Source of the DNA: Caulobacter sp. Root655
GTDB lineage: Bacteria; Pseudomonadota; Alphaproteobacteria; Caulobacterales; Caulobacteraceae
Direction: 5' to 3'
NCBI RefSeq assembly: GCF_001427665.1
Contig: NZ_LMHC01000012.1
Coordinates: 412,704-476,703 of the forward strand
Length of the DNA stretch: 64,000 nt
This document shows, in pieces, positions 1 through 9,763 of the stretch. A model generated the notes under the pieces. That model saw only the letters and a program-made list of their open reading frames with translations, was not told where the DNA came from and searched no databases. How positions within the stretch are numbered: the first letter of the stretch is position 1; every line of letters begins with the position of its first letter. Made by a program: the position numbers and the translations under genes.

Positions 1-13
1 GGGAGAGGGTCGC

Positions 14-676
14 GTGACGGCCGCCGACCTGACCCACGTCGAGACCTGGCTGTTCGACCTCGACAATACCCTCTATCCGGCCGAGTCCGAATACATGGCC
101 CTGATCGAGGGGCGGATGACCGACTTCATGGAGCGGGAGACCGGCCTGCCCCGCGAGGAAGCCCGGGCGATCCAGAAGCGCTACTACACAGAGCACGGCA
201 CCACCCTGGCCGGGCTGATGGCCCACCACGGCATCGCGCCCAAGGCGTTTCTCGACGAAGTGCACGACGTGTCGATGGACCGTCTGACGCCCGATCCGGC
301 GTTGCGCGACGCCATCGACGCCCTGCCCGGCCGGCGGCTGATCTTCACCAACGGCTCGCTGGGCCACGCCGCGCGGGTGCTTGGCCACCTGGGCCTGGAC
401 CATCTGTTCGAGGACGTCTTCGCCATCGAGACGGCCGACTATCTGCCCAAGCCGGCCATGGCCACCTTCGAGAAGGTGATCGCCCGCCACGGCTTCGCGC
501 CGAGGGCCACCGCCTTCTTCGAGGACAGCGAGAAGAACCTCGCCCCCGCCGCCCTGCTGGGCATGACCACCGTCCTGGTCGGGGCCCACGCGGCCGCCTC
601 GACCGCCGACTTCGTCCACCACCGCACGCACGACCTCGCCGGGTTCCTGACCTCGGCGCGCTTGAAGGAAGCCTGA
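14..676 (+). CDS. HAD-family hydrolase, pyrimidine 5'-nucleotidase type
   Basis: A 220-residue cytosolic phosphatase of the haloacid dehalogenase superfamily. HAD motif I is D15-L-D17-N-T-L, with D15 as nucleophile; motif II is the FTNGS block near 111-115; the motif III lysine is K146 in YLPKP; motif IV is FFEDS with D171. The helical cap between about residues 25 and 100 and the overall length match the SDT1-like pyrimidine 5'-nucleotidases. The start is GTG, preceded by a GGGAGAGG ribosome site at the edge of the window. The stop lies one base before the dapD start, so the two are probably cotranscribed. The exact substrate cannot be read from the sequence. Confidence 0.85.
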   Translation: MTAADLTHVETWLFDLDNTLYPAESEYMALIEGRMTDFMERETGLPREEARAIQKRYYTEHGTTLAGLMAHHGIAPKAFLDEVHDVSMDRLTPDPALRDAIDALPGRRLIFTNGSLGHAARVLGHLGLDHLFEDVFAIETADYLPKPAMATFEKVIARHGFAPRATAFFEDSEKNLAPAALLGMTTVLVGAHAAASTADFVHHRTHDLAGFLTSARLKEA

Positions 677-677
677 G

Positions 678-1534
<857 letters not shown>

Positions 1535-1538
<4 letters not shown>

Positions 1539-1831
1539 GCCTCGCGCACCGAAAGGTGCCAGAGAAAGACCTTCTGTCCGCCAACTTCGTACAGCAGTCG
1601 CAGCGCCGGAGACCGCGGGGTCTTCGGCGCGAGCGCAATGAACAGGTCCCGGCCTTCGAAGGCCGGGCAACGCTCATTGTTGAACGGCGCGCGGCGTAGA
1701 AGCCATTCCGCGTTCTGCACCGCGTCGTCGATAAAGGGGAATTGACGCTGAAGGACGAAGACCGCCTCCTCGAAAAGCTCCGAATGGCTAATCGAGAAGG
1801 GCGGCCGATCAGAAGGGCCTCGTACCCGCAT
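1535..1831 (-). CDS. Probable RelE/ParE-fold toxin of a Panacea toxin-antitoxin pair
   Basis: A 98-residue protein with the layout of the RelE/ParE toxin superfamily: two N-terminal helices ([20 protein letters not shown]), then beta strands ending in a block like [19 protein letters not shown], which resembles the usual RvlYrv...v.ll.v pattern. Its start codon lies inside the 3' end of the upstream Panacea-domain gene (23-base overlap, other frame), typical of antitoxin-first pairs with coupled translation. The 3' end overlaps the end of dapD on the opposite strand. Toxic activity and target are inferred from fold and context. Confidence 0.6.
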
Positions 1832-2363
1832 GTGCGTTCGCCGCCTCCAGCGCCCAGGTGCGATCCGCGTCCGTGACCTCGATCGGCACGAGTTGCAGGG
1901 CGGTGAAGTAGGGGATTACTTCGCCAAGTTCAGCCGCTTCCCAGGCCGCATTGTGGCTGATCTCGCTGATTTGGCGCGCCGTTTTCCCTCTTACATAGTC
2001 GGCGACGTCGTCGAGGAGTAACAGTTCGTCTTCAGCGAGCCGATGACGCTCAAACGGCGCGGTGACGATGTAGTCCTTCTTGAAGAAGCCGTGATAGTCG
2101 ACCTCATCGACCCTCAGACGCCCTTCGCGCGTAAGTTCTTCGACAGCCGATGTCAGGTGGCGCGCCGTAGGTCCGAATTTTTGCTTGAGATAATCAACGC
2201 CGGTCAGCGGACGTCCTTCCTGTAGGAAGTACATCATGTCCGCGAAATAAAGCATCTTGTGGAGCTTCACGTTGCCAAGCTCTTCGGGGGGGCAAGACGC
2301 CGCGAGATAGAGGATCGCTTCCTTGAATTTTTCCCGGTCGAATTGGACGGCGGTTTGGGGCAC
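1809..2363 (-). CDS. Panacea (DUF4065 / SocA-like) antitoxin
   Basis: A 184-residue protein with the Panacea signature: KLHKMLYFADMMYF near residues 33-46, followed by GRPLTGVDYLKQKFGP near 50-65. Panacea proteins are antitoxins that pair with many unrelated toxins, and SocA of Caulobacter crescentus belongs to this family. The start is GTG (bases 2361-2363 read in reverse). The gene is translated first and overlaps the toxin by 23 bases. With the adjacent peroxidase gene it splits the dapD-dapE neighbourhood, which suggests an inserted accessory module. Confidence 0.8.
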   Translation of the reverse strand: MPQTAVQFDREKFKEAILYLAASCPPEELGNVKLHKMLYFADMMYFLQEGRPLTGVDYLKQKFGPTARHLTSAVEELTREGRLRVDEVDYHGFFKKDYIVTAPFERHRLAEDELLLLDDVADYVRGKTARQISEISHNAAWEAAELGEVIPYFTALQLVPIEVTDADRTWALEAANAHAGTRPF

Positions 2364-2480
2364 GGCAAATCTCCGAATCGGAGTTGAATCCTCGCGACTC
2401 GCGGTGTCAATAGAACAAACAATGAACTTATGGGGCGGCTTTTACGCCGTCATGGGGCGCCAGTCAACAGCAGGCCGGCG

Positions 2481-4070
2481 TCAGGCCGCCCGCTGGATGC
2501 GTCCCTTGCGCACCCAGTCCTGCCGGGTCATGCCGACGAACGACGCGCCGGGGTCGGCGCCGTTGCGCACCAGCAGGTCGCGCATCGTCCGCGTCGAGGC
2601 GATCGCCTCCAGCCCCAGGTCGGTGAACGCGGCCCGGCGGTTGGTGTCGTCGCCCCAGATGTGCTCGGACAGCAGCGGGTTGGTCATCGCCTGGGAAAAG
2701 GCGTCCACCGCCACCATCCGCAGGATCAGCGGCGGCAAGGGCGAGTTGTCGACCACCGCCTCGGCGAACATGCCGATATAGAACTCCACCGTGTCGACCC
2801 CGCCCGGATAGGTCTCTTCCAGCCGCTTGGCGATATCCTGGTCCTGGGTGATGTCGCCGAAGGTCTTGACCGCCGGCATGCCCAGGGTCCGGCGATAGGC
2901 GTTGTAGGGCGCGACCTGGTTGGTGCGCGCCTGGGCGATGGCGTCGGCCTCGACGCTCTGCAGGAAGTCGGCGGTGTTGCCCATGCCCAGCCGGGCGGCG
3001 GGCTGGGCGCTCATCCAGGCAAAGGCCTGGGCCAGGCCCACCGAGGTGAACAGCGGGTTGGCGAACCGCAGGTTTCCGGTCGAGGTCTCCACGCCGTTCC
3101 AGTTCAGCCGGTCGGGCACCAGGGAGTGCCAGCGATAGAGCAGGCTGAACTCGGCGGTGATCCAGTTGGGCTTGTTCCATGGCTTGCGCCAGCAGCCGCT
3201 GGGATCGGCCAGCAGGCAGATCCGCGAGGGCGAGATGTGGTTGATGTATTCCTCGACCACCAGCTTGATGAACAGCACGATCATCACGTTGCGCGCGACC
3301 TCGAACACTCGGTCGTCGTCCCAGTCGGTGTTGGCCGCGGCGATCAGCCCGGCCAGGCGGTTGTGCTCGCGCAGCAGCAGGGTGTTGATCATCGACACCC
3401 CGACCGTGGCGTTGGCGCGGTCGCCGCCGACCGCGAACAGGGTGGGCCGCAGCTCGGCGGGGACCTTGCTGATCCCCAGCGGCGGATCGAGCGCCGCGAA
3501 CTCGTCCAGCAGCACGCCGTTGTCGTCATAGAGGGCCGGCGGGTATTCCTCGCCCTGGATGCGCTGCGATTTCAGGCGGCCGCGCTCGGCCGAGTTCGGC
3601 GACCGCAGGCGCAGCGCCAGGGTCTGGAACTCGGTCCGGCCGTAAAGCGCGCACAGGTCGATCTCGTGGTTGGAGGTGTTGCGCCGGCGGTCGGTCAGGG
3701 CGTCATCGTTGGAGACCTTGGTGCGGATGAAGCCGTCGGTCAGGTACTGGGCGAAGGCCGGGAACAGCATGGTCGACTTGGGGCACAGCACCTGCTCGCC
3801 GGTCGGTCGCGCGAACAGGGCCGTCGCCCGTTCCAGGCTGGGAAAGGATTCGAACGTCGCCGCCGGCAGGTGGCGGGCGCTGTAGGTCTTGTCGGTCAGG
3901 GCGGCCCAGCTGATGTAGTCGGTCCTGGTGCTCCAGGGATGGGGCCGGGTGCGGGTCTGCTTGACGATGCCGTCGATCACCACGCCGTTCAGCAGCCTGG
4001 CGAAGGCGGGCCAATGGTTGGCCAACCAGGCGACGACCGGCTCGACGACGGCGATGATCCAGGCCAGCAT
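2481..4070 (-). CDS. Cyclooxygenase-like haem peroxidase (animal haem peroxidase superfamily)
   Basis: A 529-residue protein related to prostaglandin synthase and fatty-acid dioxygenases. The [14 protein letters not shown] block at about 307-320 aligns with the cyclooxygenase EFNTLYHWHPLLPD block, giving Y312 at the catalytic tyrosine and H315 at the proximal haem ligand. [10 protein letters not shown] (231-240) matches the conserved LREHNR stretch. The FAQ motif of the distal side is kept (106-108), but the distal histidine position appears to be D112, in AQYLTDGF against AQHFTHQF. A hydrophobic N-terminus (about 3-18) may act as a membrane anchor. A role in fatty-acid oxygenation is inferred. 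Confidence 0.8.
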   Translation of the reverse strand: MLAWIIAVVEPVVAWLANHWPAFARLLNGVVIDGIVKQTRTRPHPWSTRTDYISWAALTDKTYSARHLPAATFESFPSLERATALFARPTGEQVLCPKSTMLFPAFAQYLTDGFIRTKVSNDDALTDRRRNTSNHEIDLCALYGRTEFQTLALRLRSPNSAERGRLKSQRIQGEEYPPALYDDNGVLLDEFAALDPPLGISKVPAELRPTLFAVGGDRANATVGVSMINTLLLREHNRLAGLIAAANTDWDDDRVFEVARNVMIVLFIKLVVEEYINHISPSRICLLADPSGCWRKPWNKPNWITAEFSLLYRWHSLVPDRLNWNGVETSTGNLRFANPLFTSVGLAQAFAWMSAQPAARLGMGNTADFLQSVEADAIAQARTNQVAPYNAYRRTLGMPAVKTFGDITQDQDIAKRLEETYPGGVDTVEFYIGMFAEAVVDNSPLPPLILRMVAVDAFSQAMTNPLLSEHIWGDDTNRRAAFTDLGLEAIASTRTMRDLLVRNGADPGASFVGMTRQDWVRKGRIQRAA

Positions 4071-4201
4071 GTCTTCTTCCCCCGAAGTTGAAACCTGTCC
4101 ATATCACAGCTTTCGCGCGATCGTCTTCCTGGTTGCCGATCGCCGAACCCGGGACGGATGAGGTTTGCGTCATCGGACGCGCCAGCCTAAAGCCAAGGAC
4201 G

Positions 4202-5368
4202 ATGACCGACCTTGCCCCAGACACGCTCGCCCTCGACCCCGTCGCCCTGGCTCAAGCCCTGATCCGCCGCCCGTCCGTGACGCCGGCCGACGAGGGGGCC
4301 ATGGACGTCCTGCAACGGCAGCTGGAAGCCTTGGGCTTTTCCTGCCGCCGCATGCGGTTCGGCGAGATCGAGAACCTCTACGCCCGGCGCGGAACAGCGC
4401 GGCCCAACCTGTGTTTCGCCGGCCATACCGACGTGGTGCCGGTCGGCGACACCGCCGCCTGGACGCAGGGCCCCTTCGAGGCCGAGATCCAGGACGGCGT
4501 GCTGTATGGCCGCGGCGCGGTCGACATGAAGAGCGCCATCGCCGCCTTCGTCGCCGCCGTCTCCTACCTTCCGCGAGACCTGCCCGGCTCGCTCAGCTTC
4601 CTGATCACCGGCGACGAGGAGGGCGTGGCCGAGGACGGCACCGTCAAGGTCGTCCAGGCCCTGGCCGCCGAGGGCGAGGTCATCGACCACTGCATCGTCG
4701 GCGAGCCCACCTCGGCCAGCCTGCTGGGCGACATGGTCAAGATCGGCCGGCGCGGCAGCATCAACGCCTGGATCGCCGTCGACGGCCACCAGGGCCACGT
4801 GGCCTATCCGCACCGCGCCGCCAACCCGATCCCGGTGCTGGTCGACATCCTCAGCCGCCTGCAGTCGCGGATGCTGGACGACGGCTACATCGGCTTCCAG
4901 CCGTCGAACCTGGAGGTCACCACGGTCGACGTCGGCAACACCGCCACCAACGTCATCCCGGCCAGCGCCAAGGCCCGCATCAACATCCGCTTCAATCCCG
5001 CCCACCAGGGCAAGGACCTGGCCGCCTGGATCGAGCACGAGTGCCGCGAGGCCGCCGAGGGTTTCTCCGGCCGGGTCGAGGCCCTGTGCAAGGTCAGCGG
5101 CGAGGCGTTCCTGACCGAGCCCGGCGCCTTCACCGACGTGATCGTCGCCGCGGTCGGCGACGCCACTGGCCGGGTTCCGGAGCTGTCCACCACCGGCGGC
5201 ACCAGCGACGCGCGGTTCATCCGCGCCATCTGCCCGGTGGTGGAGTTCGGCCTGGTCGGGGCCACCATGCACGCGATCGACGAGCGCGTGCCGGTGCAGG
5301 AGATCCGCGACCTGGCCGAGATCTACAAGGCGCTGATCCAGCGCTATTTCGCGGCCTTCGCGGTTTAG
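4202..5368 (+). CDS. dapE: Succinyl-diaminopimelate desuccinylase
   Basis: A 388-residue M20-family metallohydrolase that removes succinate from N-succinyl-LL-diaminopimelate. Visible blocks are [10 protein letters not shown] (metal-binding His), [13 protein letters not shown] (bridging Asp), TGDEEG (catalytic Glu), GEPTS, and [12 protein letters not shown] near the C-terminus. The chosen ATG has an AAGGA ribosome site 6-10 bases upstream; the open frame extends further back to 4088, but that stretch has no family resemblance. It acts in the same pathway as the dapD gene at 678-1538. Confidence 0.96.
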   Translation: MTDLAPDTLALDPVALAQALIRRPSVTPADEGAMDVLQRQLEALGFSCRRMRFGEIENLYARRGTARPNLCFAGHTDVVPVGDTAAWTQGPFEAEIQDGVLYGRGAVDMKSAIAAFVAAVSYLPRDLPGSLSFLITGDEEGVAEDGTVKVVQALAAEGEVIDHCIVGEPTSASLLGDMVKIGRRGSINAWIAVDGHQGHVAYPHRAANPIPVLVDILSRLQSRMLDDGYIGFQPSNLEVTTVDVGNTATNVIPASAKARINIRFNPAHQGKDLAAWIEHECREAAEGFSGRVEALCKVSGEAFLTEPGAFTDVIVAAVGDATGRVPELSTTGGTSDARFIRAICPVVEFGLVGATMHAIDERVPVQEIRDLAEIYKALIQRYFAAFAV

Positions 5369-5392
5369 CCTCCTCCGTCGACGGAGAGACAA

Positions 5393-6313
5393 TTGGACGA
5401 GTTCTCGATCGCCGACGTCCTGGCCGAGGTGGCCGTGCTGGTGAAGCCGCACTTCGGCAAGGGCCAGCCCGCCGACTACATCCCGCAGCTGGCTCGCGTG
5501 CCAGGGTCCAAGTTCGGCATGGCCGTGCGCACGGTCAGCGGCGAGGAGGCGGTGATCGGCGACGCCGACGAGGGCTTCTCGGTCCAGAGCATCACCAAGG
5601 TGTTCTCGCTCGGGCTGGCCCTGAACCGCTTCGGCGACGAGGTCTGGACCCGGGTCGGCAAGGAGCCGTCGGGCACGCCGTTCAACCACCTCTCCCAGCT
5701 CGAGGCCGAGGAGGGCGTGCCGCGCAACCCGTTCATCAACGCCGGGGCCATGGCGATCTCGGACCTGTTGCTCGACTCGGTCCGGGACCCCGCCGCCCTG
5801 GTGCGCGGCTTCGCGAGTTTCCTGGCCGACGAACAGGTCGAGATCGACGAGACGGTGGCGGCGTCCGAACTGGCCACCGCCCACCAGAACCGCGCCATCG
5901 CCCACCTGATGCGCGGCAAGGGCACGATCAGCCACGACCCCGAGGCCGTGGTCGCCGCCTATTGCCGCCAGTGCGCCCTGACCATGAGCTGCCGCCAGCT
6001 GGCCCGGGCCATGCTGCCCCTGGCGGCCGGCGGCTTCTCGCCCCTGGTGCAGGAGACGATCTTCCCCGAGCGCCTGACCCGGCGGCTGAACGCCCTGCTG
6101 CTGACCTGCGGCATCTACGACTCGGTCGGCAGCTTCGCCTATCGTGTCGGCCTGCCGGCCAAGAGCGGGGTCGGCGGCGGCATCGTCGCCGTGGTTCCCG
6201 GCAAGGCGACCATCGCGGTGTGGTCGCCGGAACTCGACCGCTTCGGCACTTCGGTGGTGGGAACCGTGGCCCTGGAGCGATTCAGCCAGCTGACCAATTG
6301 TTCGGTACTGTAA
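5393..6313 (+). CDS. glsA: Glutaminase A
   Basis: A 306-residue enzyme that hydrolyses glutamine to glutamate and ammonia, of the serine beta-lactamase-like glutaminase family. The catalytic S-x-x-K pair is S66-I-T-K69 in FSVQSITKVFS. Further family blocks are PFNHLSQLE, NPFINAGAM, and SGVGGGIVAVVPGKATIAVWSP near the C-terminus. The length is typical. The start is TTG, with a GGAGAG ribosome site 7-12 bases upstream, 24 bases after dapE. Confidence 0.93.
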   Translation: MDEFSIADVLAEVAVLVKPHFGKGQPADYIPQLARVPGSKFGMAVRTVSGEEAVIGDADEGFSVQSITKVFSLGLALNRFGDEVWTRVGKEPSGTPFNHLSQLEAEEGVPRNPFINAGAMAISDLLLDSVRDPAALVRGFASFLADEQVEIDETVAASELATAHQNRAIAHLMRGKGTISHDPEAVVAAYCRQCALTMSCRQLARAMLPLAAGGFSPLVQETIFPERLTRRLNALLLTCGIYDSVGSFAYRVGLPAKSGVGGGIVAVVPGKATIAVWSPELDRFGTSVVGTVALERFSQLTNCSVL

Positions 6314-6412
6314 AATCGCCGCGTGCCGCGAAACCGTCATGCAACCCTGAAGCTAGACCTGACGTTAGCCTCTCGCCGGCCAAATTCCGCGCCGGAACAG
6401 GAGGAGCGCGAC

Positions 6413-6799
6413 GTGGGTATCTTCAGCAACATCATGGGCAAGATCTTCAACCACAAGCCCAAGGCCGCGCCCGCCGCGCCGCCGCCCGCGGCGGCTCCGA
6501 CGCAGGCTCCCGCCGCCGCCGCGCCGGCCCCGCCGCCGCAGGTCATCGACGTCACCGGCGTCCTCGACGACCTGGCGGCCAGCAATCCGCAGAAACTGGA
6601 CTGGCGCCACTCGATCGTCGACCTGATGAAGCTGGTCGGCATGGAGAGCAGCCTGGCCGAGCGCAAGGAACTGGCCGACGAACTGGGCTATTCCGGCGAC
6701 AAGTCGGACTCGGCCAGCATGAACATCTGGCTGCACAAGCAGGTGATCAAGAAGCTGTCGGAAAACGGCGGCAAGGTGCCGGCCGAGCTGGTGGACTAG
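6413..6799 (+). CDS. DUF3597 domain protein
   Basis: A 128-residue protein. It opens with MGIFSNIMGKIFNHK, continues through an alanine/proline-rich linker (about 16-45), and ends in a helical domain with TGVLDDLAA, LDWRHSIVDLMKLVGM and ERKELADELGY, the signature of DUF3597. The GTG at 6413 is preferred because an AGGAGGA ribosome site lies 7-13 bases before it; a longer frame to 6323 lacks support. The function of the family is unknown; the short hydrophobic start may associate with membrane. Confidence 0.85.
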   Translation: MGIFSNIMGKIFNHKPKAAPAAPPPAAAPTQAPAAAAPAPPPQVIDVTGVLDDLAASNPQKLDWRHSIVDLMKLVGMESSLAERKELADELGYSGDKSDSASMNIWLHKQVIKKLSENGGKVPAELVD

Positions 6800-6810
6800 C
6801 TCCAAAAATA

Positions 6811-6915
6811 GTTGTCATCCCGGACAAGCGCGTAGCGCGCAGATCCGGGACCGCCGGAAGCGCAAGCGTTCACGCGTCGGTCCCGGATCTCCGCTTCGCT
6901 ACGTCCGGGATGACA
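6811..6915. repeat. Dispersed inverted repeat, GTTGTCATCCCGGA family, copy 1
   Basis: The ends read GTTGTCATCCCGGAC and GTCCGGGATGACAA, enclosing inner arms GATCCGGGACC and GGTCCCGGATC. It lies between the converging DUF3597 and truA genes. Related copies are at 25031-25140, 55338-55450 and 60257-60368. Confidence 0.9.
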
Positions 6916-6936
6916 AGCTTTTAAGCACGAGAAACA

Positions 6937-7683
6937 TCACTCCCCCTCGTACCCGACCCCCGTCAGGTACAGCCCGTCCGCCGGAGCCACCGGCCCGCAA
7001 GCCGTGCGATCCCGAGCCTCCAACGCAGCGCGCACGTCGTCCGGCGTCCAGCGCCCGACCCCGACCTCGACCAGGGTCCCGGTCATCGACCGCACCTGCC
7101 GATGCAGGAACGACCGCGCCGAAAACTCCAGATGCACCTCGTCGCCGACCCGGCTGACCCGGGCGACGTCCAGGGTCTTGAGCGGCGACTTGGCCTGGCA
7201 ATGCATGTCGCGGAAGGTCGTGAAGTCGTGCAGCCCGACCAGATGCTGGGCGGCGACGTGCATGGCCCGCGCGTCGATGGCCTTCTTCACGTGCCAGACC
7301 TTGCCCGCCTCCAGGGCCGGCGGGGCCCGGCGGTTGAGGATGCGATACAGGTAGCGCCGCTCGTTGGCCGAGAACCGGGCGTGCCAGTCGTCGGGCGCCA
7401 CGACGGCGTCGAGCACGCTGACCGCCTCCCGCACCAGGTGGGCGTTCAGCGCGTTGGCCACCGTCTCGGCCGGCCAGTCGCGCTCCAGATCGACATGCAC
7501 CACCTGGCCGGTGGCGTGGACGCCGGTGTCGGTGCGGCCGGCCGCCGCGATGCGCAGCTCCTGGCCACAGAACGCCTTCACCGCCGCCTCGATCGCCCCC
7601 TGCACCGAGGGCAGCACGGCCTGGGCCTGGAAACCGCTATAGGGCCGGCCGTCATATTCGATCGTCAGGCGGTAGCGGGGCAT
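6937..7683 (-). CDS. truA: tRNA pseudouridine synthase A
   Basis: A 248-residue enzyme that makes pseudouridine at positions 38-40 of the tRNA anticodon arm. The catalytic aspartate is D52 in [11 protein letters not shown]. The YDG...GFQ opening (10-19) and C-terminal [22 protein letters not shown] are both typical. Its start overlaps the fmt stop by one base (ATGA arrangement), so translation of the two is probably coupled. Confidence 0.97.
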   Translation of the reverse strand: MPRYRLTIEYDGRPYSGFQAQAVLPSVQGAIEAAVKAFCGQELRIAAAGRTDTGVHATGQVVHVDLERDWPAETVANALNAHLVREAVSVLDAVVAPDDWHARFSANERRYLYRILNRRAPPALEAGKVWHVKKAIDARAMHVAAQHLVGLHDFTTFRDMHCQAKSPLKTLDVARVSRVGDEVHLEFSARSFLHRQVRSMTGTLVEVGVGRWTPDDVRAALEARDRTACGPVAPADGLYLTGVGYEGE

Positions 7684-8609
7684 CAGGCCAGCGCCGTTCC
7701 GGCCGCCAACGGGAAGCCGCGCAGGAACACCTCGGCGTCCTGGGCGCCCTTGCCCTCGCGCTGGGCCTTGAGCAGGCGCACCGCACCGTCTCCGCAGGCG
7801 ATCAACAGCGTGTCGTCCAGGGCCACGCCCGGCGCGCCCTCTCCGTCCTCGACGCGCGACAGCAGGGCCTTGACCCGCACCGGGCCCTTTTCGGACGGCG
7901 CCTCGAACCAGGCGCCGGGGAACGGCGACAGGCCGCGGATGTGGCGGTCGATCTCGGCGGCTGGACGGGTCCAGTCGATGCGAGCCTCGGCGGCCTTGAT
8001 CTTCCTGGCGTAGGTCACGCCCTCTTCGCTCTGCGGCGTCTCGCGCACGCCGCCCCGCTCGATGGCCGCCAGGGCGACGGGCAGGATGCGCGAACCGACG
8101 GCGGCCAGCTTGTCGTGCAGGGTTCCGGCCGTCTCCAGGGCGTCGATGCGCACCTGTTCGCCCATCAGCACCGGGCCTTCGTCCAGGCCCTCGCTCATCC
8201 GCATCACCTGGACGCCGGTCACAGCGTCGCCGGCCATGATCGCCCGCTGGATCGGCGCCGCGCCGCGCCAGCGCGGCAGCAGGCTGGCGTGCAGGTTGAA
8301 GCAGCCCAGGCGCGGGGCCTCCAGCACGTCGCGCACCAGGATCTGGCCGAAGGCCACGACCACGGCGGCGTCGAGGTCCAGGGCCTGGAAGGCCTCGATC
8401 TCCTCGGCGGTCTTCATCGACACCGGCGTGCGCACCGGCAGGCCCAGGCTGTCGGCGAAGGCATGGACCGGCGAGGGCTTGAGGTCCTGGCCCCGGCCGC
8501 GCGGCGCGGGGGGCTGGGAATAGACGCAGGCGATCTCGTGCCCGGCGGCGACGAGTTCGGCCAGGCAGGCGACGGAGAATTCGGGGGTGCCGAGGAAGGC
8601 TATGCGCAT
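7683..8609 (-). CDS. fmt: Methionyl-tRNA formyltransferase
   Basis: A 308-residue enzyme that formylates initiator Met-tRNA. It opens with [13 protein letters not shown], keeps the [20 protein letters not shown] catalytic block (Asn, His and the SLLP signature), and has the C-terminal Fmt domain from about residue 205. The ATG at 8609 was chosen because homology starts there; the frame runs 14 codons further up without family similarity. It is immediately upstream of truA. Confidence 0.96.
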   Translation of the reverse strand: MRIAFLGTPEFSVACLAELVAAGHEIACVYSQPPAPRGRGQDLKPSPVHAFADSLGLPVRTPVSMKTAEEIEAFQALDLDAAVVVAFGQILVRDVLEAPRLGCFNLHASLLPRWRGAAPIQRAIMAGDAVTGVQVMRMSEGLDEGPVLMGEQVRIDALETAGTLHDKLAAVGSRILPVALAAIERGGVRETPQSEEGVTYARKIKAAEARIDWTRPAAEIDRHIRGLSPFPGAWFEAPSEKGPVRVKALLSRVEDGEGAPGVALDDTLLIACGDGAVRLLKAQREGKGAQDAEVFLRGFPLAAGTALA

Positions 8610-8722
8610 GGCCGCCGGTTTAGACGGCCCGTCTCCATTGGGAAAGCCCAAGGCCAGGAGCAGACAGGAACCTTCACCATGACCCGCCGTTCTATGAGCA
8701 ACCTTTCCAAGGAGGAAACGCC

Positions 8723-9082
8723 ATGCGCTCCATCATGCTGATCGCCGCCGCCGGCCTGGCCGCCCTGTCGCTGACCGCCTGTTCCGACAAGCACGCCACC
8801 GAGATCAAGGAAGGCGCCAAGGCCGCCGGCTCCGACATCAAGGACGCGGCGACCAACATCAAGAACGACCCCGACGTCAAGGAAGCCGGCACGGCCCTGA
8901 AGGAGAGCACCAAGGAAGCCGCCGGCGACCTCAAGGTCGCCGCGGGCAAGGCCCTCGACGCCACCCAGGAAGCCGGAGCCAAGGCCGGCGTGGCGGCCAA
9001 GGAAGCAGGCGCCGACGCCAACCGCGAGGCCAAGGAAGCCGGCCAGGACGCCAAGAAGGAGGTCCACGAAGCGACGCGGTAG
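8723..9082 (+). CDS. Small helical lipoprotein, LEA-like, alanine/lysine rich
   Basis: A 119-residue protein with a lipoprotein signal peptide; the lipobox LTAC ends at C20. The mature part is made of degenerate 11-residue-like units containing KEA, KDA and AG-K steps ([57 protein letters not shown]). These predict long amphipathic helices similar to late-embryogenesis-abundant or apolipoprotein-like sequences. An AAGGAGGAAACGCC ribosome site precedes the ATG. It is probably anchored to a membrane facing the periplasm, and stress protection is only a guess. Confidence 0.75.
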   Translation: MRSIMLIAAAGLAALSLTACSDKHATEIKEGAKAAGSDIKDAATNIKNDPDVKEAGTALKESTKEAAGDLKVAAGKALDATQEAGAKAGVAAKEAGADANREAKEAGQDAKKEVHEATR

Positions 9083-9130
9083 GGGGTTTTCAGCCCTCTT
9101 TTGAGCGCGATTTTTCGCCTCCAAATTTCT

Positions 9131-9218
9131 CCGTTTCCCCGGCGAAGGCCGGGGCCCAGGTGAAACCCACGAGCCGCTCTGGATGAATCTGGATCCCGGC
9201 CTTCGCCGGGAAAACGGG
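9131..9218. repeat. Dispersed inverted repeat, CCGGCGAAGGCCGG family, copy 1
   Basis: The outer arms are CGTTTCCCCGGCGAAGGCC and GGCCTTCGCCGGGAAAACG, with an inner GGATGAATCTGGATCC segment. It lies between the lipoprotein gene and the MaoC-like gene. A close relative is at 51770-51879, and the GCGAAAGCCGGGACCCAAGCGG copies (15240-15342, 58869-58970) look like the same wider family. Confidence 0.85.
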
Positions 9219-9252
9219 GGTGGCGGGCGTGCTGAAGCAAGCGCGCCCGGCC

Positions 9253-9645
9253 CTACCGCGCGAAGATGCTCCGGGTCAGGCACGAGAACACCAGCCGGCC
9301 CGCCTCATCCAGCAGGTCGTGCTGAGCGATGACGATGCCCTTGCCTTCGCCCACGGGATCCTTGCCCATCACCGTCATCCGCCCGCGCAACAGCTCGCCG
9401 GCCGGCGGGTTGCGCAGCCAGCGCAGGGCGTCGACGCCCACCCGCTTGGTCTGCGGCCAGACGGCGCTGGCCTCGGCGTCCAGCTTGGACCAGATGGCGA
9501 AGACCATGGTGTCGGGCGCGCCGCTGGCCGCCGGCCAGCCCGGCTGAAAGGCGACGCAGAACGCCTCCAGCGCCTTGGCGTCGACGACCGTGGTCCCCAA
9601 CGAGACCACCTGGCCGATCTCGATGTCGTCGAAACTCGCGGGCAT
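9253..9645 (-). CDS. MaoC-like hotdog-fold protein
   Basis: A 130-residue single-hotdog protein that opens with MPASFDDIEIGQVVSLGTTVVD and ends with EAGRLVFSCLTRSIFAR, the usual first and last strands of MaoC-type enoyl-CoA hydratase domains. The middle TMVFAIWSKL segment corresponds to the hot-dog helix, but the classic D-x(4)-H catalytic pair is not clearly present, so hydratase activity is uncertain. The ATG at 9645 has GGGAG 10-14 bases upstream; a GTG seven codons earlier is the alternative. It is divergent from the DsbD-like gene. Confidence 0.65.
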   Translation of the reverse strand: MPASFDDIEIGQVVSLGTTVVDAKALEAFCVAFQPGWPAASGAPDTMVFAIWSKLDAEASAVWPQTKRVGVDALRWLRNPPAGELLRGRMTVMGKDPVGEGKGIVIAQHDLLDEAGRLVFSCLTRSIFAR

Positions 9646-9763
9646 GGACTGTCGACTCCCAAACACTGTTGTCCGACCTGATCACGGCGGCTTGGCCATT
9701 GTCGAGAGCGCGCGGAGGGGTCATGTGTCTTCCGCACGCCTAGACCGCGCCCGGAACCCGTTC

